DNA from: Trachythela sp. YZ-2020
Taxonomy: Eukaryota; Cnidaria; Anthozoa; Malacalcyonacea; Clavulariidae
DNA length: 64,000 nucleotides
Direction: 5' to 3'
NCBI GenBank assembly: GCA_016169945.1
Contig: JADLSH010000199.1
Span: 2,046,001-2,110,000 of the forward strand
How positions within the stretch are numbered: position 1 is the stretch's first letter; every line of letters begins with the position of its first letter. Made by a program: the position numbers and the translations under genes. Shown here in pieces: positions 1 to 12,500 of this stretch. Under the pieces are notes generated by a model. The model made no database searches. It saw only the letters and a list, made by a program, of their open reading frames with translations, and was not told where the DNA came from.

Positions 1-313
1 TTGGAATTAACATAATCACTAAAGTAGGACATGACTAGTAGTATTACGTGTAAAAATAGGAGGGTTTCACTAAGTGGGACGCTGTAGCAAATTATGGTTA
101 AGTCTAAAAGGAAAGACCTACATCAAAGTCACAAAATATTTTAACTATATGTATTTCCCTGGTGTTTAGTGACAAATATATGTAATGGAAATATTTAGCA
201 TCATTTGCCGTTCCCATAAGCGTCAATGCAATGGAAACCATCTATTAGCATGTTTAGAGTTTTACAAGCCAATAATATATGGAAGAATGTTACAACAACA
301 GCTGCAACTATTT

Positions 314-616
314 AACAGTTATTCTACGAACTCAAGTCGTATATGAGCTGATAGCGCGCCGAGTCGGCTATCAGTCATATACGACGAGAGTGAGTAGAAT
401 AACTGTTTTATTATATACACAAGCTCTGGATCTGCCTATTTACTTTTTTCAAGTAAAACTTGAATTTCCTCTTCATTTAAGTGCCCAAATCTGCCAGCCA
501 TTTTTCTACTTTTCTCTACTAGCAGGATATGAGCTAATATCCTGCTAGTATGAGCTAATATCCTGCTAGTAGAGAGCCAATCAGGTTGCAGAATACCTCA
601 TATCCAGAGCTTGTGT
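314..616. repeat. nested foldback repeats (left end)
   Basis: Two adjacent palindromic structures fill much of the gene-free left end (1-846). The first has arms at 314-327 and 394-407, with a further palindrome inside around TCGTATATGA. The second has outer arms 417-431 and 602-616 (ACACAAGCTCTGGAT and its complement) and a central hairpin at about 514-576 built from repeated AGCAGGATAT and ATATCCTGCT. No transposase is visible. It looks like a non-autonomous foldback or MITE pair. I see no gene in 1-846. Confidence 0.6.
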
Positions 617-846
617 AAAAATAATCATCGTTAGCAGCTGGAACGGTTGTTCAAAGCTGGTTAGCTAAATCCTAGATTAGCGTAAAACTTCAAAGCAAAT
701 CTCACAACATATTAGGATTTGCTAATAATTTCCGCCAAATCTTGTCTGGATCAATAATAGAAGTTATATTTTGCAACGTTTTGAAATATACGGACTTGCA
801 GAAATACACAAACCAAAACAGAGGGTTAAATTTAACCCTCTAACTG

Positions 847-3800
847 CTAATCAAGCTTTGAACAACCGGCATCATGTCTAGTTTCTAAAAAACTACCTTC
901 ATTATCTGCCTCAATTTCAGTGGGAACCAAATGACCAGATAAACCGATACTGTTCCCCAACGTACTGTCTGTCAATCCACTTGTTTTGTGACTCTCATTT
1001 CTTCGGGACTGGCTACCCCGAAGATCATGGACGACTCTTTGAGGGTAACCATCTTTCAGTGAAACCACTGGACTACGTGTATTAGTCACAAGCTCAATGT
1101 TTGTCGTTTTTATGGGTGTCAATTCCTGGGAATGTTGATTTTTCGAAAACCCGTGAACTGTGTTCGTGCTCGGCTTCTCAATCTCTTTCCCTCTTGAAGA
1201 AGGTCTACTATCTTGGACGTTTTGATATTCACCCACTGAGCTTCGGGTATTATTCATGATACCAAGGTGTGTGGTCGTTATAGGTGTTAAAACTGGTGTT
1301 CGATGGTTTATGGAGTCCCCATGATACGAATCACGGGTCGGTTTCTCAATCTCACTCCCTCTTGAAGAAGGTCTGCTATTTTGGAATCTTTGAAGTTCAT
1401 CAGCCCCTGAGCTACGCGTATTAGTCACGTCTCCAAGGTTTGCGGTCGTTATAGGTGTTAAATCTGGTGTTCGTTGGTTTGTGGAAAATTCATGATACGA
1501 ATCACGAGTCGGCTGGTTGTTCTTCTCCCTGGAAACTCTGCTATCGTTCGAATGCCTACTGTCTTGGGAGCGTCTGCCGTCTTTGATGGATCTGCTTTCC
1601 TCCACGCGACTACTTTCCTCATGCACATCGTGACCAATATAACTTCTACTACTTAGTCTTCTGTCTGTAACAACCGTTTCTCTCTCAACCGGAGTTTCAC
1701 TCTCATATTTGTTTGTCATAGTTTCAGCCTTTTCAACCGGTGGCTGGTCTAAATCCTCATTGTATGCCCCAAGCGGCATTCTCTGTAGTTCTTCCAACAT
1801 TTTTTGCGTTGCTTTAAAAGTTGGCCCAAGGATTTTTGAAACAGGACTATCACCATCAGCGGGATTCAGCTGATGAAACTTTCCAATCGGTGTCTTGAGA
1901 TTCCCGGCACCGTTCATCATCTTTACGCCCATTGGTTCCTTTGGTTCCAGGGACTTTATGGACGCCTTACGAGATAGGTCAGTTTCGGACGGAGTGGAAG
2001 ACATACTTTGTAGTGGTTCGATCTCCGGTTTAGATTGTTGGGTTGAAGTAGTTTGGAGCTGATGAAACTGGCTGGTGCTCACATTGCTGTCATTAGAAGA
2101 CAGTGACGAATCACGAGAGTCTGGTTGGAATAACGGCATCGTTATACCCCAAGGAGGACCTGGTTTTACTTCTAAACCATCCCGGCCTAACGGTTGAAGT
2201 CTTTCACGTGCAGACATATCACCTCCTTCCTCTTCAGCATCTAACGTTCCCTCTGAGTACTGCGATGCTGAAAGATACATAGTAGTAACAGAGGTAGTAG
2301 ATGGTACCGTAGGGTCAGATGAGGCTGCACCAGTAGGATACAGGTCTGCCTGAAAGGGACTTATAGGTTGATAAGCAACTGTGGATCCTATGGTCAAACT
2401 GTTGCCTATAGTCAGGGGTCGAACTGGTAGATTCTCTGCAGCTTCCCTGGAGGTAGCAACATTTGAGCTCTCAGTTCTACGTTCTGTATGATCAAGTCTG
2501 TTCATGGTTAAGGTCTGTTGCGCTGTAGCTGATGAAGTTGAATTTGTATTCAATCTTAAATCTTCCAGCAAGGCAGAGTCTCTTTCCTCGTTAGTACTGC
2601 TTATTTCGGAACCACTTCCAACAATAGAATGGCGGTTACCATCTTCTAGTAACCGTTCTAATTCCAGCTCTGTCCCTGCTACTTTTGGTTCACTTGGGGA
2701 GTCAAATTTTCCTTTCACAACATCTTTGGATTTCTTTTCATGTTTTCCATCACCAGAAAAATGAAGGAAATCTTCGACTGAGATGTTTTTCTTTCCAACC
2801 ATAGGTTCTTCGATATTCATTCCTGTTGCTTGTCTTACAAAACTAGAGTTGGCCCTCGAAGTAGAATATGATGTATGCACAGAATGTGTATTAGTGGAGA
2901 CATTTCCTACCAAACTTCTTTGTCCTTTTCCTAATGTTTTTTCACCAAGTGGGTTTCTCGTGACGGCAGAACTTGTTTTAGTAAATGAGCGAGTTTTGTC
3001 AGACATATCTTCATCTGCACCCGATATCTTTCTTTGTTCTAGTGGGCTTTCCCAATCGTCCATCCTGGTTGCTCTCTTTGGCTGGACATGCCTCGTGTGA
3101 TCAAAGTGACTAGGTGCTTTCTCAGTCTGGAAATCAGCTGGTGATATCGTCAATGCACCCAATGACGGAGATTGCCTACTTGTATCTGTATCTTGCCAAA
3201 GTGGAGCAGAATTTGCTCTTAGAACAGAGCTTGACTGTTTGGGAAAATATGTATTTGTGACAACATCATGGCTATCTAATGCTGACTTTGGTCTTCGTTG
3301 AAGTGTTTTCGTCTCGCCGCCCCTGCCACCAATGTTGCTTGACACACCTGGATTTATGGATGAAAGGTTTCTGGAGGAAGTAAACATCGCATCGCGAACA
3401 TTGACATGTGTTGACAATATGTTTCTTTCTTCCACAGATGGTTGCATCTCATTAGTTTTTATGGCTGGGGCAGAGCTTGGCCGTAATATTGGTTCTGTTT
3501 GCCAGTGGGCATTCGCATTTGAAATGAGAGGATCTTCATCCATCTGAATAAGCGGTTGCCAGTCAACTCCAACAGACGTTCGTAAAGGAACCGAGTTTGG
3601 CCTTCCGATTGATTTAGATGTCTTTTCCAAACCATATGTTGTACCACTAGTAGCCAACATGTCTGTACCTTGAAACATAAAATAAAGATAAAACAATTTT
3701 TACTCAACAGAACTTACTGGATAAGACGATTTCCAAGTAGAAGTGTAAAGACCTAGAAGTTCTTGTTGTGATAACTCTAAAGTGATTTGGTGCAATGCAC

Positions 3801-4911
3801 ACTGCTCTGACCACTGAGCTACAAATTCCAAATGCCATCATGTTACATGTCCTACTAAACATAAGTACTGTAATAAAACTAACATGCATTGTGGGCATTT
3901 CTATCAACGAAATTTAAAGTTGGATGTACTGAAAATGGTTCATGAATAGTTTTCACAAGCTACTGAAAAAATACTTCAGTATACTTCAAACAAATAATGA
4001 AATATTCGGTGGTTGACTGTTGTGTAAAACTACTTAGTTCTTATTGTATTTTTCATGTAGTTTTACACAACAGTCAACCGCCGAATATTTGCTACACTCT
4101 ACCCACTGGCACCGCACGTTCGAAATAATGAAATACTCATGGAAGTGGTACCTGACATTAAACGTGGTTGGGAGTTCATTCTGCTATCTTCTATCATTGG
4201 AGCAGAACCAGGCCTAACAACGGTGTTTGACGTCCCATATAAATTTGCACCATCAGGACTATATTCTTTGGTAGACCAAGCGAATTTTGGAGGGGCCAAA
4301 CTTTGTTTACCTACTGATATTGTAGGAAATGAAGCATCTTCTAAAACACGGGAACTGTTCATGGAAGAGCTCTCTTGTTTGAACATTTCTTGATTTAGAC
4401 CTCCTTGGGTTGATACCTCGGGCAATGTTACACTTTGCACACCTTCCATTACACCTAAAACAGATAGTTTTCCTTCATCAAAATTTTCCTTTTGACTCTC
4501 ATTAACATCAGCTCTGTAAGATATCCCAAAATCCTTAATGTCTTCTCCACGATCTGTATGTACTTCTAATGCCATAAATTTTGTGCTATCCCCATCATTC
4601 AATGATAAAGCACTAAGGTAGTGGTCCCAATCTTTGTGACCAATTACTGCGTTGGCATCATTTTCTTGAGTTTTGCTTTTCTCTGAAATCTCAACTTCAC
4701 TAAGGCTAGGATCACTGACAAACTCTTTCCAACCATGCTCGGTTGTTCTTGGAAATGCTGTAGATGTTTCATGAAATTTCTGAGTGGTATCATCTGTTTC
4801 ATCTAAAAGTCCTTCTTCTATGCCATCCATGGATGAACCACTCAAAGGATTGTGCCAAGGTTGCACTGAGGCTGTCATGGTTGGCACACTGTATGTGCTG
4901 AATGTGTCTTG
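847..4911 (-). CDS. disordered Ser/Thr-rich protein, C-terminal two exons, unrecognised
   Basis: Two exons on the minus strand join in phase: 4911-4152 (acceptor TTTTAG before it, donor TCAG/GTACC) and 3668-847 (acceptor TTTCAAG), ending at a TAG at 847-849. Together they encode about 1,190 residues. The protein is low in hydrophobics and rich in Ser, Thr, Arg, Asp and Glu, so most of it is probably disordered. It has many short R-P-x-S-x-P motifs (RPNSVP, RPSSAP, RANSAP, RPGSAP) and RPSSRG motifs, which look like phosphorylation or docking sites. Near its C-terminus are three imperfect repeats of about 55 residues. I see no catalytic domain, membrane segment or signal peptide. The exon at 4911 starts with an open frame (QDTFSTYS) and no certain initiator, so upstream exons are missing; a possible one ends at 6213. 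I do not recognise the family. A centrosome- or cytoskeleton-type scaffold would fit the composition, but that is only inference. Confidence 0.65.
1060..1509 (-). repeat. three tandem ~55-residue repeats inside the disordered protein
   Basis: Read on the minus strand, units run at about 1509-1339, 1338-1172 and 1171-1060. Each has the pattern T-R-D-S-Y-H, then N-Q-R-T-P-x-L-T-P-I-T-T, then N-T-R-S-S, then S-R-P-S-S-R-G, then E-I-E-K-P. The third unit is shorter and lacks the R-P-S-S-R-G end. The repeat is visible in DNA as well as protein, which indicates fairly recent duplication inside the exon. The conserved T-P-I-T-T and R-P-S-S-R-G cores would be the functional parts if there is a repeated binding site. 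Confidence 0.8.
4001..4089. repeat. 33-bp inverted repeat hairpin
   Basis: Arms 4001-4033 and 4057-4089 pair with one mismatch around a 23-base loop. It lies in the intron between the two exons of the disordered gene, about 60 bp beyond the donor at 4152. Probably a short MITE. Confidence 0.8.
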
Positions 4912-6548
4912 CTAAAATAAAGAATAATGAAAGGGGTAACTAATTAAAGGGACACTTTTCATCTTTGAGACTCCCAAGACTAAGGGATCGTCCCTTCACA
5001 TTACTTGCCAAGGAGTGATCTGCCCCTCTACTGCTTCATACAAAACACAAGTTCTAAAATGGGCAAGGGCATACAGTACACATTCTTTGGAAAGGGTTGA
5101 TCTTGATTACTCACACATGTCAGGGGGGACTACTTTGGTATTATATCATATATATTTGATATTTTTTATAAAATTAATAAATTCATTACTTTCTCTTACA
5201 GTATATGTATTTGAGGTTTGTATACACAAAAACTGAGAACTGCAGTTGACAGCTTAATTGTCTCTTAGCCACATTCAAGTATTCCCACTAAGGCGGCAGA
5301 CTGCAAAGTTTGTTCTGTGTGCCTCAAGGAAAATGCTAAAATATCTGTATATTTTTTTAAAATCTCTTTAGTAAGTAAGTGGGGGTGTGCTAATCATCCT
5401 TACTTGCAGCTGAGAGCTGAGCTGAATTATGCAGCTCGACTTGATCGAAGGCTTATTAAAGGCACCTTACATACAGTACTAATTGCCTTACATGTATCGA
5501 AAGGCAGCTGTATACATATACAAGAATTTAGTACTGTAATTGACTGGATGTTACATAGTCATTTTCAAATGTTTTGGCTTCCACACACCACAGAAATATT
5601 TCCCATGAAAATAGAACTTTAGAGTCTGGCCAAGGTGATGATGTACCCTATCTATCAATGGGTTAAAGTCAAGGAAAGTTTATACCTTACTGTACCTAAG
5701 TAATTACTGAATACATACACCAACAAATAATTTCATTACTCAAGTATTAAAACTACAAACTGTGTGTACCCAAACGGGCTGCTCTGACAAGTGTCCGGGA
5801 CCGGAACTGCCAGTCAAATTACAGTTAAATATTTGCAAAGTTAGATCTTTCCACAGTCTTTTAGGTGATATTAAGGAAAAACAAGAAATTTTTCTCTTTC
5901 TGACATATATATTTCGTACCCGAGCAGTCAAATCTCAGCACTGGGCAGTTAATTTTCATTTTGACAGTAAAATATTAGTAGGACTCGACCCAAAAAATTT
6001 TTGTCAGCATAGAACAGAAGATATAAATGTATGAAAATGCAAATTGAAACATACACAACACTATTAAATCATATTTCCGTTTACATTGCACCTCCTGACA
6101 AGCTAAATATTAAAATTCCACCAAAGAAATGTTTGCATTAGTGAATTTTTAAACAACTACCTTGCAACTGGTCAAGAGGTAATAGTCAACGTCAAACATA
6201 TGTCCAACATACCTTAGGAAATATACGTCGTACATACAAAATTACCACATTACGATCTAATACTGCACTTCTACAACCTTCTACAAACTTTTTCTTGTCA
6301 TCATAACAGTTTATTTTCAAGAAATAACAACAAAACAATGTAAAAATATTTGCAAATTACAACCCGCCATGTTCATTTTCATGGGGGTAACCGCTGACAT
6401 GGAGTATCAGACGGCTCAACTCGTGCCCAATCTCTCACGGACTACTAATTTGTTGACAAACAAACACACGTGGAACTATTTTTGTCTATCGCTTTAATAA
6501 ACATATTTCTCGTTGCAAACTTGTATTGTAGTGTGATAAGCTGCCAAA
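4912..6548. other. intergenic region between divergent genes, possible promoter
   Basis: This 1.6-kb stretch separates the minus-strand disordered gene from TAF1B. It holds a SINE tail fragment near 5378-5466. An open minus-strand segment ends at 6213 with a good donor (CCTAAG/GTATGTT) that would join exon 4911 in phase 0, but it has no in-frame ATG, so it may be a non-initial or untranslated exon. The 200 bp before the TAF1B start are AT-rich, with no TATA box I would trust. A shared divergent promoter is plausible but unproven. Confidence 0.4.
5378..5466 (-). mobile_element. SINE A 3'-tail fragment
   Basis: The stretch from the AAGTGGGGGTGTGCTAATC part to the GGCTTATTAAAGGC part is the reverse complement of the tail of the SINE copy at 25579-25938. 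The tRNA-like head is absent, so this is a truncated copy. Confidence 0.75.
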
Positions 6549-9500
6549 ATGCCGGAGTGTGTATTATGTAACAGTCAAAATTTTGATGTGATGGATGGAT
6601 TGTTCTTTTGTATACAGTGTGGCACTCAGTCGCAGGTATTGAGATCAGTGGCAAGGGTGGATTACCTTTACAGCTGTGGTATAAATTTCCACACGCTTGC
6701 TTTACTGAGACAAATTCCCTTTGTCTCAGACTGTTCAAATGTGTTGGCTCGCCAAAAACACAGCACCTACAGTATAGCTGGGCTGAGCACTATATTATAC
6801 TAATACTTTTCCAAAGAACCTCAAATATTTGCACATTAAAACTCAGCCTGGGTTGGGGAGCCAGTCCGGGTAATTGGACATATGGGAAATACCCAGCCCA
6901 GTCAATCTGAGTCATTTGGGGGCAAGATCTCGGTCAGGCAGCCCAGCCCACTAATTCCCATATAAACACAAAATTAGAATATGAAATACCAAAATAATTA
7001 TAATTGTCAGATCTCTTGTGGCCAGTGCCAGAAGTTTGCTGGTGTTATATGTTTAACCGATTAAGCCGCAATGCGCCCTCTGTCTAACGCCAGACAATTT
7101 TACTCGTCAAGGGGAAAGTGCTGGGCGTTAATGGGTTAAGCAACATGTTGCGATTGTGTAGATTTGTATAGGATGTCTAAGAAGAGGGTTGTTCTGTGGT
7201 AACCCACTATAAATGTGTTTGTGGGTTTGTGGAGGAGAGAGAAGGCTGGGGGTTATACAGCTAGCTATTGATATGTGCATATTCTGATGTTGTTCAGGAT
7301 GTTCGTGAGGAAGTTAACGATATTGATGCTGATGCATTTGATGCAAAACTAAGTGTGAAGAAAACTAATAAAAGGCAAAAGAAAGGTATTAATAAACCTA
7401 ATCACAAAATACACTGCAACATAGATTCAACCAGGGCTGCCAAGAGATAATGGGGGCTGTGCCTGAATTTTCTGCGAAAGCACTCCTCTCCAGTAACACC
7501 TAATGTGAAAAGAGCACCAGTAGCTTTAAGGAGGGCTCCAACGTTTTTGGCAAAATCCCTCTAAAATTGGCAGGCCATGTCAGGTTGTGGGCCTGATGCA
7601 AGTTGCTCCCTCAACCCCCTTTTCTTGGTAGCCTTGGATTCAACTACAGTATGTTGCCAGGATTGTAGATGCACCCAGTAATATATAGATATACTTGTCA
7701 CTAATGACAATGGCCATCTCATTATTGGTCCAGTGTCACTACAGGAGGGAACTGGAGTACATGGATCCAAAACCTGTGGTGTTTGGTGAAGCTGGAAGAA
7801 CTCTTCTCACCTGTGACAGAGCTGGAATTATATATCAGAAAACCAATTATAGCTAGAATCAATCCAACCTATTTTAAAAATCCAGTGGGACAGGCCGTGG
7901 TACAAGGTTGGAAGTAAACGCCAGTCACAGATGTTAAAGGCACACAGGCAACCACTAGCTGTGTCACCAACACCACAGTTCAAAATGATATATAACATTC
8001 AATTTAACCCATCAATGTCCAACGCATTAAATTTATAATTGAAGCAAATCAATGTTTTTCAAGTGTATGATTGTGGAAAACCTTGGTTCACATTGGAAGG
8101 ATTTCAAGTTGTGATAAAAGCACAGATTGAATTTCTAATGAAAATCGGTGTTGATCCTGCTATAAAGGTAATATTTATGTAACATTTGAATACGTTAATA
8201 CAGCAGGTAATTGCATGAACAAGGGTCTAGGGTAGAGATGGATCAAGCGTTTCAAGTAACAGATGATCCATCTAGTATAAATCAGGCCGTTTTTTTGTGC
8301 AATATTCAGGACGTCATTGGTCAGATGTGGTTCACTTTTGTGGAACGATCAACCAACGCATTTGGTACCCGACAGGATGAGAATTTTGCTAAGATGACAA
8401 AGAGACGAGACACTATAATTAAAGACTTTACACCAACGGATTCAATTCATCGTAAAACACCTAAATTTTTTGGTGTAACACAACAGACTGATGATGGTTT
8501 GGAGTTGAGTTCTGAAATTGCTAGAGAAGATTTTTATGAAGGTAATCAGGGCTATTCGTGACTCAAAAATCATAAAACAGGTCATCATCTCATCAACACC
8601 ACCATCATCATCATAATCATCATCATCATCATCATCAACACTATCATCATCATCAACACTATCAACATCAACACTATCAAATCATCACCAACAACATCAT
8701 CACCAACAACATCATCACCATCACCACCATCATCATCATCATCACCATCAACATCATCACCACCATCATTATGGTATCTTCTCACACGAGGTCTGCGGGT
8801 CTCTTGGTCGCAACTCCCCATCTCTTTCGATCCATGGCTAAATCTTCCTTAATGTTATTTCTTTCCTAATTTTTACACAATCTATCATTGTTTCCATGGG
8901 TGATGGAAATAGACGGAGATGGGAAACGACCACGCAGTAGACCATCGAGTGATACCGTATGATGTTTCTCCGGTTCCAAACATGACCAAACCATCTCAAT
9001 CTTGCTTCATCGATCCTCTCGCCCAGCCCGCCGCACACGAGAGCTCTTGGCTGAGGTAACGACCAGCCTCGTACCCAGGCGCTTTGGCTTGCTACAAGGT
9101 TACGTCACAAGCGCGCGGGAGAGGCTGGGTAACGCCCTCTCGAGGCCGTTTGACTCAGCTACATTTTCTCGTGTGGGCTGAGAATTTTACCACGCGAGGC
9201 CGTGAGGCAAAGATCATTCATGTTTGATATGAGAGTAACCTGCCCAGCTACGACCTCTCGTGGTAGCCTGTGTAGCTGGCAGTTTTAAGGGGTTAGGGGT
9301 TGAGGCGAGGGCAGTTGAGGCGAGGGCAGTTGATTCCTCTTTTTCTGTCGTGTAGTCTACGGTATTACTCTCAGACGCGCATTTCCACCAATTCCAATTT
9401 CTTAACTTATCGTTTCATCACCTGCCAAATCTCAGTACCATACAACACTGCAGGTCAGACCAAGGGTGTAGTCCATTAAAAACCATCCAACTTAATTTTA

Positions 9501-12500
9501 CAATCCTAGATGACGACCCCACTGGTGGATTGTTTGAAGACGGTGAAAATGTAGAGTCCAGTAGTCACATTGGCTCAGTGGATCAAACATATCGCAAAAA
9601 TTACACAAATTTACAAGCTATGACCCTACAGCACACCCTGGCATTTTGTTTCTTGGGACTGCTATGGATACAAGAGCCAATATGCCTGTCTGATCTAATA
9701 AGGTACTGAGCCTGGCGAAATAGTCCATCAGTGAACCACTGAGTATTTTTACAAAATACAAAACAACGGTAACTCCGAAAATAAACATTTTAATATATTT
9801 CTAGCTTTCGACTATGTTTTAGTCATCATCAGGAATGATGCTAGGTTACATTACAAGGATATTTATATGTGAAGATTAAGTAAATGTATAAGTAATAACG
9901 TATTAAGTAATGTATAAGTAATGTGCAAGTATATGTTTATTTTCGGAGTTACCGTTGTTTTGTATTATGAGATACGCGGTTTCATATTGAGATGACTTAA
10001 CTGCACAAGTTTCTTTAAGCTTGAGCGAACTAGGAAACATTGTTGCCTAGAAACATGAAAATTCCGATGTAATTCCTCGAATAATTCCCTGTTTGCCCAG
10101 CCTAGGAAATAAAGATTTGTTTCCCAATAGATTCAGGGAAATATTTTGTAACACAAGTGTGGAAGTTTCCTGGTTTACCAACCTTTGGGATACATGGCTA
10201 GGAAACAAATAAATCTCCTAATTTGCCCGTGCATGATCTTAACGTTGTTATTATATTCTGTTTAGATGGGCAGTAGAAGGCCACCTACCGTATTTCAACG
10301 CCAGCACATACTTCCCAAGCCACATGAAACTATCACAGTCAGATATTATGATGTTCACAAGATCCAGTGTGCCAATCAAGGATAACATTACTACACTTGC
10401 TGGAAAGTTGAGCAGATACATAACCCTTCCTGATATACCAAGACATCAAATCAATATCTATATTGCACGATATGCTATTGATCTTCAACTCCCAGGTAAA
10501 AATGCAATGTTGGTTCTTTGGAGGAATGAAACAGTCTGATGACAATATCGGTTCAGGGTTATAATTCGTGTTGTTTGTGTTATATTTTTAAACTTGATTA
10601 AAAGCGACGACCGGTGCAATGACCGGTCACTTTTTCGCCTCACCAGTCATTTTGACCGGTCGCATTTGTTTGCCTTCCGATAAATAACTGTATACGTAAA
10701 TAAGTGATAGAATTATATCTCGTCATTAATAGTGATCTTTTTTAGTATTTGGTGTATTTTACTCATTTTAAAACCAAGTTGAACCAGTCATTTTGACCGG
10801 TGACCGTTGTGCGGCTTTATCCCATGAACGGAATAATTTTCTCAACTAATTTGTCCAAGATTTAGTACAAGAAGTAACAAAACATTTTGACCATTAAATA
10901 AGATATCTTTCTATTTTGTATATTTATAGCTTGTATTCATCGTTACATAAGTAGGGTTGTCGAAATGATAGACATGGATTTGCAATCGTTAGATGGACTT
11001 CTCAATTACGATGACTTGGCTATGGCTTATATAATCATATCACTGAGATTGATCTATGGTTTAGATGATGTTACGGAACAGTAAGTGATTCTAATGTCAT
11101 ATGTCAGTTTTTACTGCAAGGTTGCTGCAACAAGCCAATGTCATGCATCATCTTCTTCGCCTTAGTCCCTGAATACCCTGATGGGGTTGGTGCGTTGACT
11201 CTACGTTGTCTTTTGCATCCTCCGCTCTTAGAGTCGATCAGTAGCATCAGGTATCTTTTTTCCTTCCATCCTATCCTCTGTCTCCCAACTGTTTGTCGTC
11301 CTTCTATTGGATGTCTCCATGCTAACTTGACTGGATCTTCCTCTACACTCTATCCTGGGCATCTTCTTATGTTTAGCTCTCTTTTCACATTATCTCTCCA
11401 TCTCATCCTCTTTCTCCTAACTGTTCGTCTTTCTTCTATTGGATGTCTCCATGCTAATTTGACAGGATCTTCCTTCACACTCAATGCTGGACATCCTCTT
11501 CACTGGTTTAGTGATATCAGTGATATCGTTTCACAATATCTCTTCATCTCATACTCTGTCTCTCTCCTGTCCTCCCGCCAATCTATTATCCATGGCAACT
11601 TGACTGGATCTTTCTTCTCTCTTAAAGTCCTTTTAACAACATGCCTCTACCATCCCATTCTCGCTTCCCTTATCTTCTGTGATATCTCAACAACACCAGC
11701 TTCAGCTCATCTGTCATTACTTCAACGTCTTTCTCTCAATGATATTCCAAGCATCCACCTCAACATTCGCATTTCTTTTCTATCCACTACAGTACTACTC
11801 CGTTTCGAAAAGCCCACTTCTTTGAGCCGTAAATTATAACTTGTCTCACTACTGTGGTGTTGGCAAGCTTGCAAGAAGCCCGCTACGATCACATCTTGTT
11901 GCAAAGGTGTGATTCTATCTGTATCTATGTTGTATATTTCATTGTTATCAGAACTTGAGATTGTATAGTACCATATCTGTAAAATCCTTATCTTAACTTT
12001 GGATGTCTATAATTTTTTGCAGTGAGCTATCAAAGCTTGCAACAGACATAGAACAAGAAGACGAGAACCCGTACTTTCCGACTTGGAACGATCTTATCGA
12101 GACTATCCACACAAGTCAATGCATACGACTCGAACATGGAGTACCTTGGAACAAGGAAGATTTGAGCATGCTCAAAGACTGTCGAAACTACAGCAAATTT
12201 TGCAAAGAGAATCTATTTGGCTCATGGAAGCCCGAGTGCACCGTGCACCGTTATAAGCGTCAATTTAAAGGTATCAAAGGATTGAATGCAGAGAAACAGA
12301 AAGAATATGCCAATATGTTTGGTCTGCTTTTAAAGACAGACGAAGAAGACGAGGCAGATGAAGGAGATGGTGTAACTAGTTTTCCATTTTTGTCTGCTAA
12401 AAGTAAAGCCACCAAAAGTCAAACTAATGATGAAGTATCAATGGAACCCACAAATCCAAACTTTACACAAGTCCAGGGGCTGTGTTTAGACTCTATATCT

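Noticed and set aside
1474..3547. Plus-strand ORFs within 847-3696
   Set aside because: They are antisense shadows of the long disordered-protein exon, with no splice or coding support.
8585..8821. Asp/Met-rich minus-strand ORF
   Set aside because: It is the CAT/ATC microsatellite read in antisense.
11138..11839. 233-residue plus-strand ORF
   Set aside because: It is antisense to LINE-tail sequence with repeated segments, has no domain, and lies inside a TAF1B intron.
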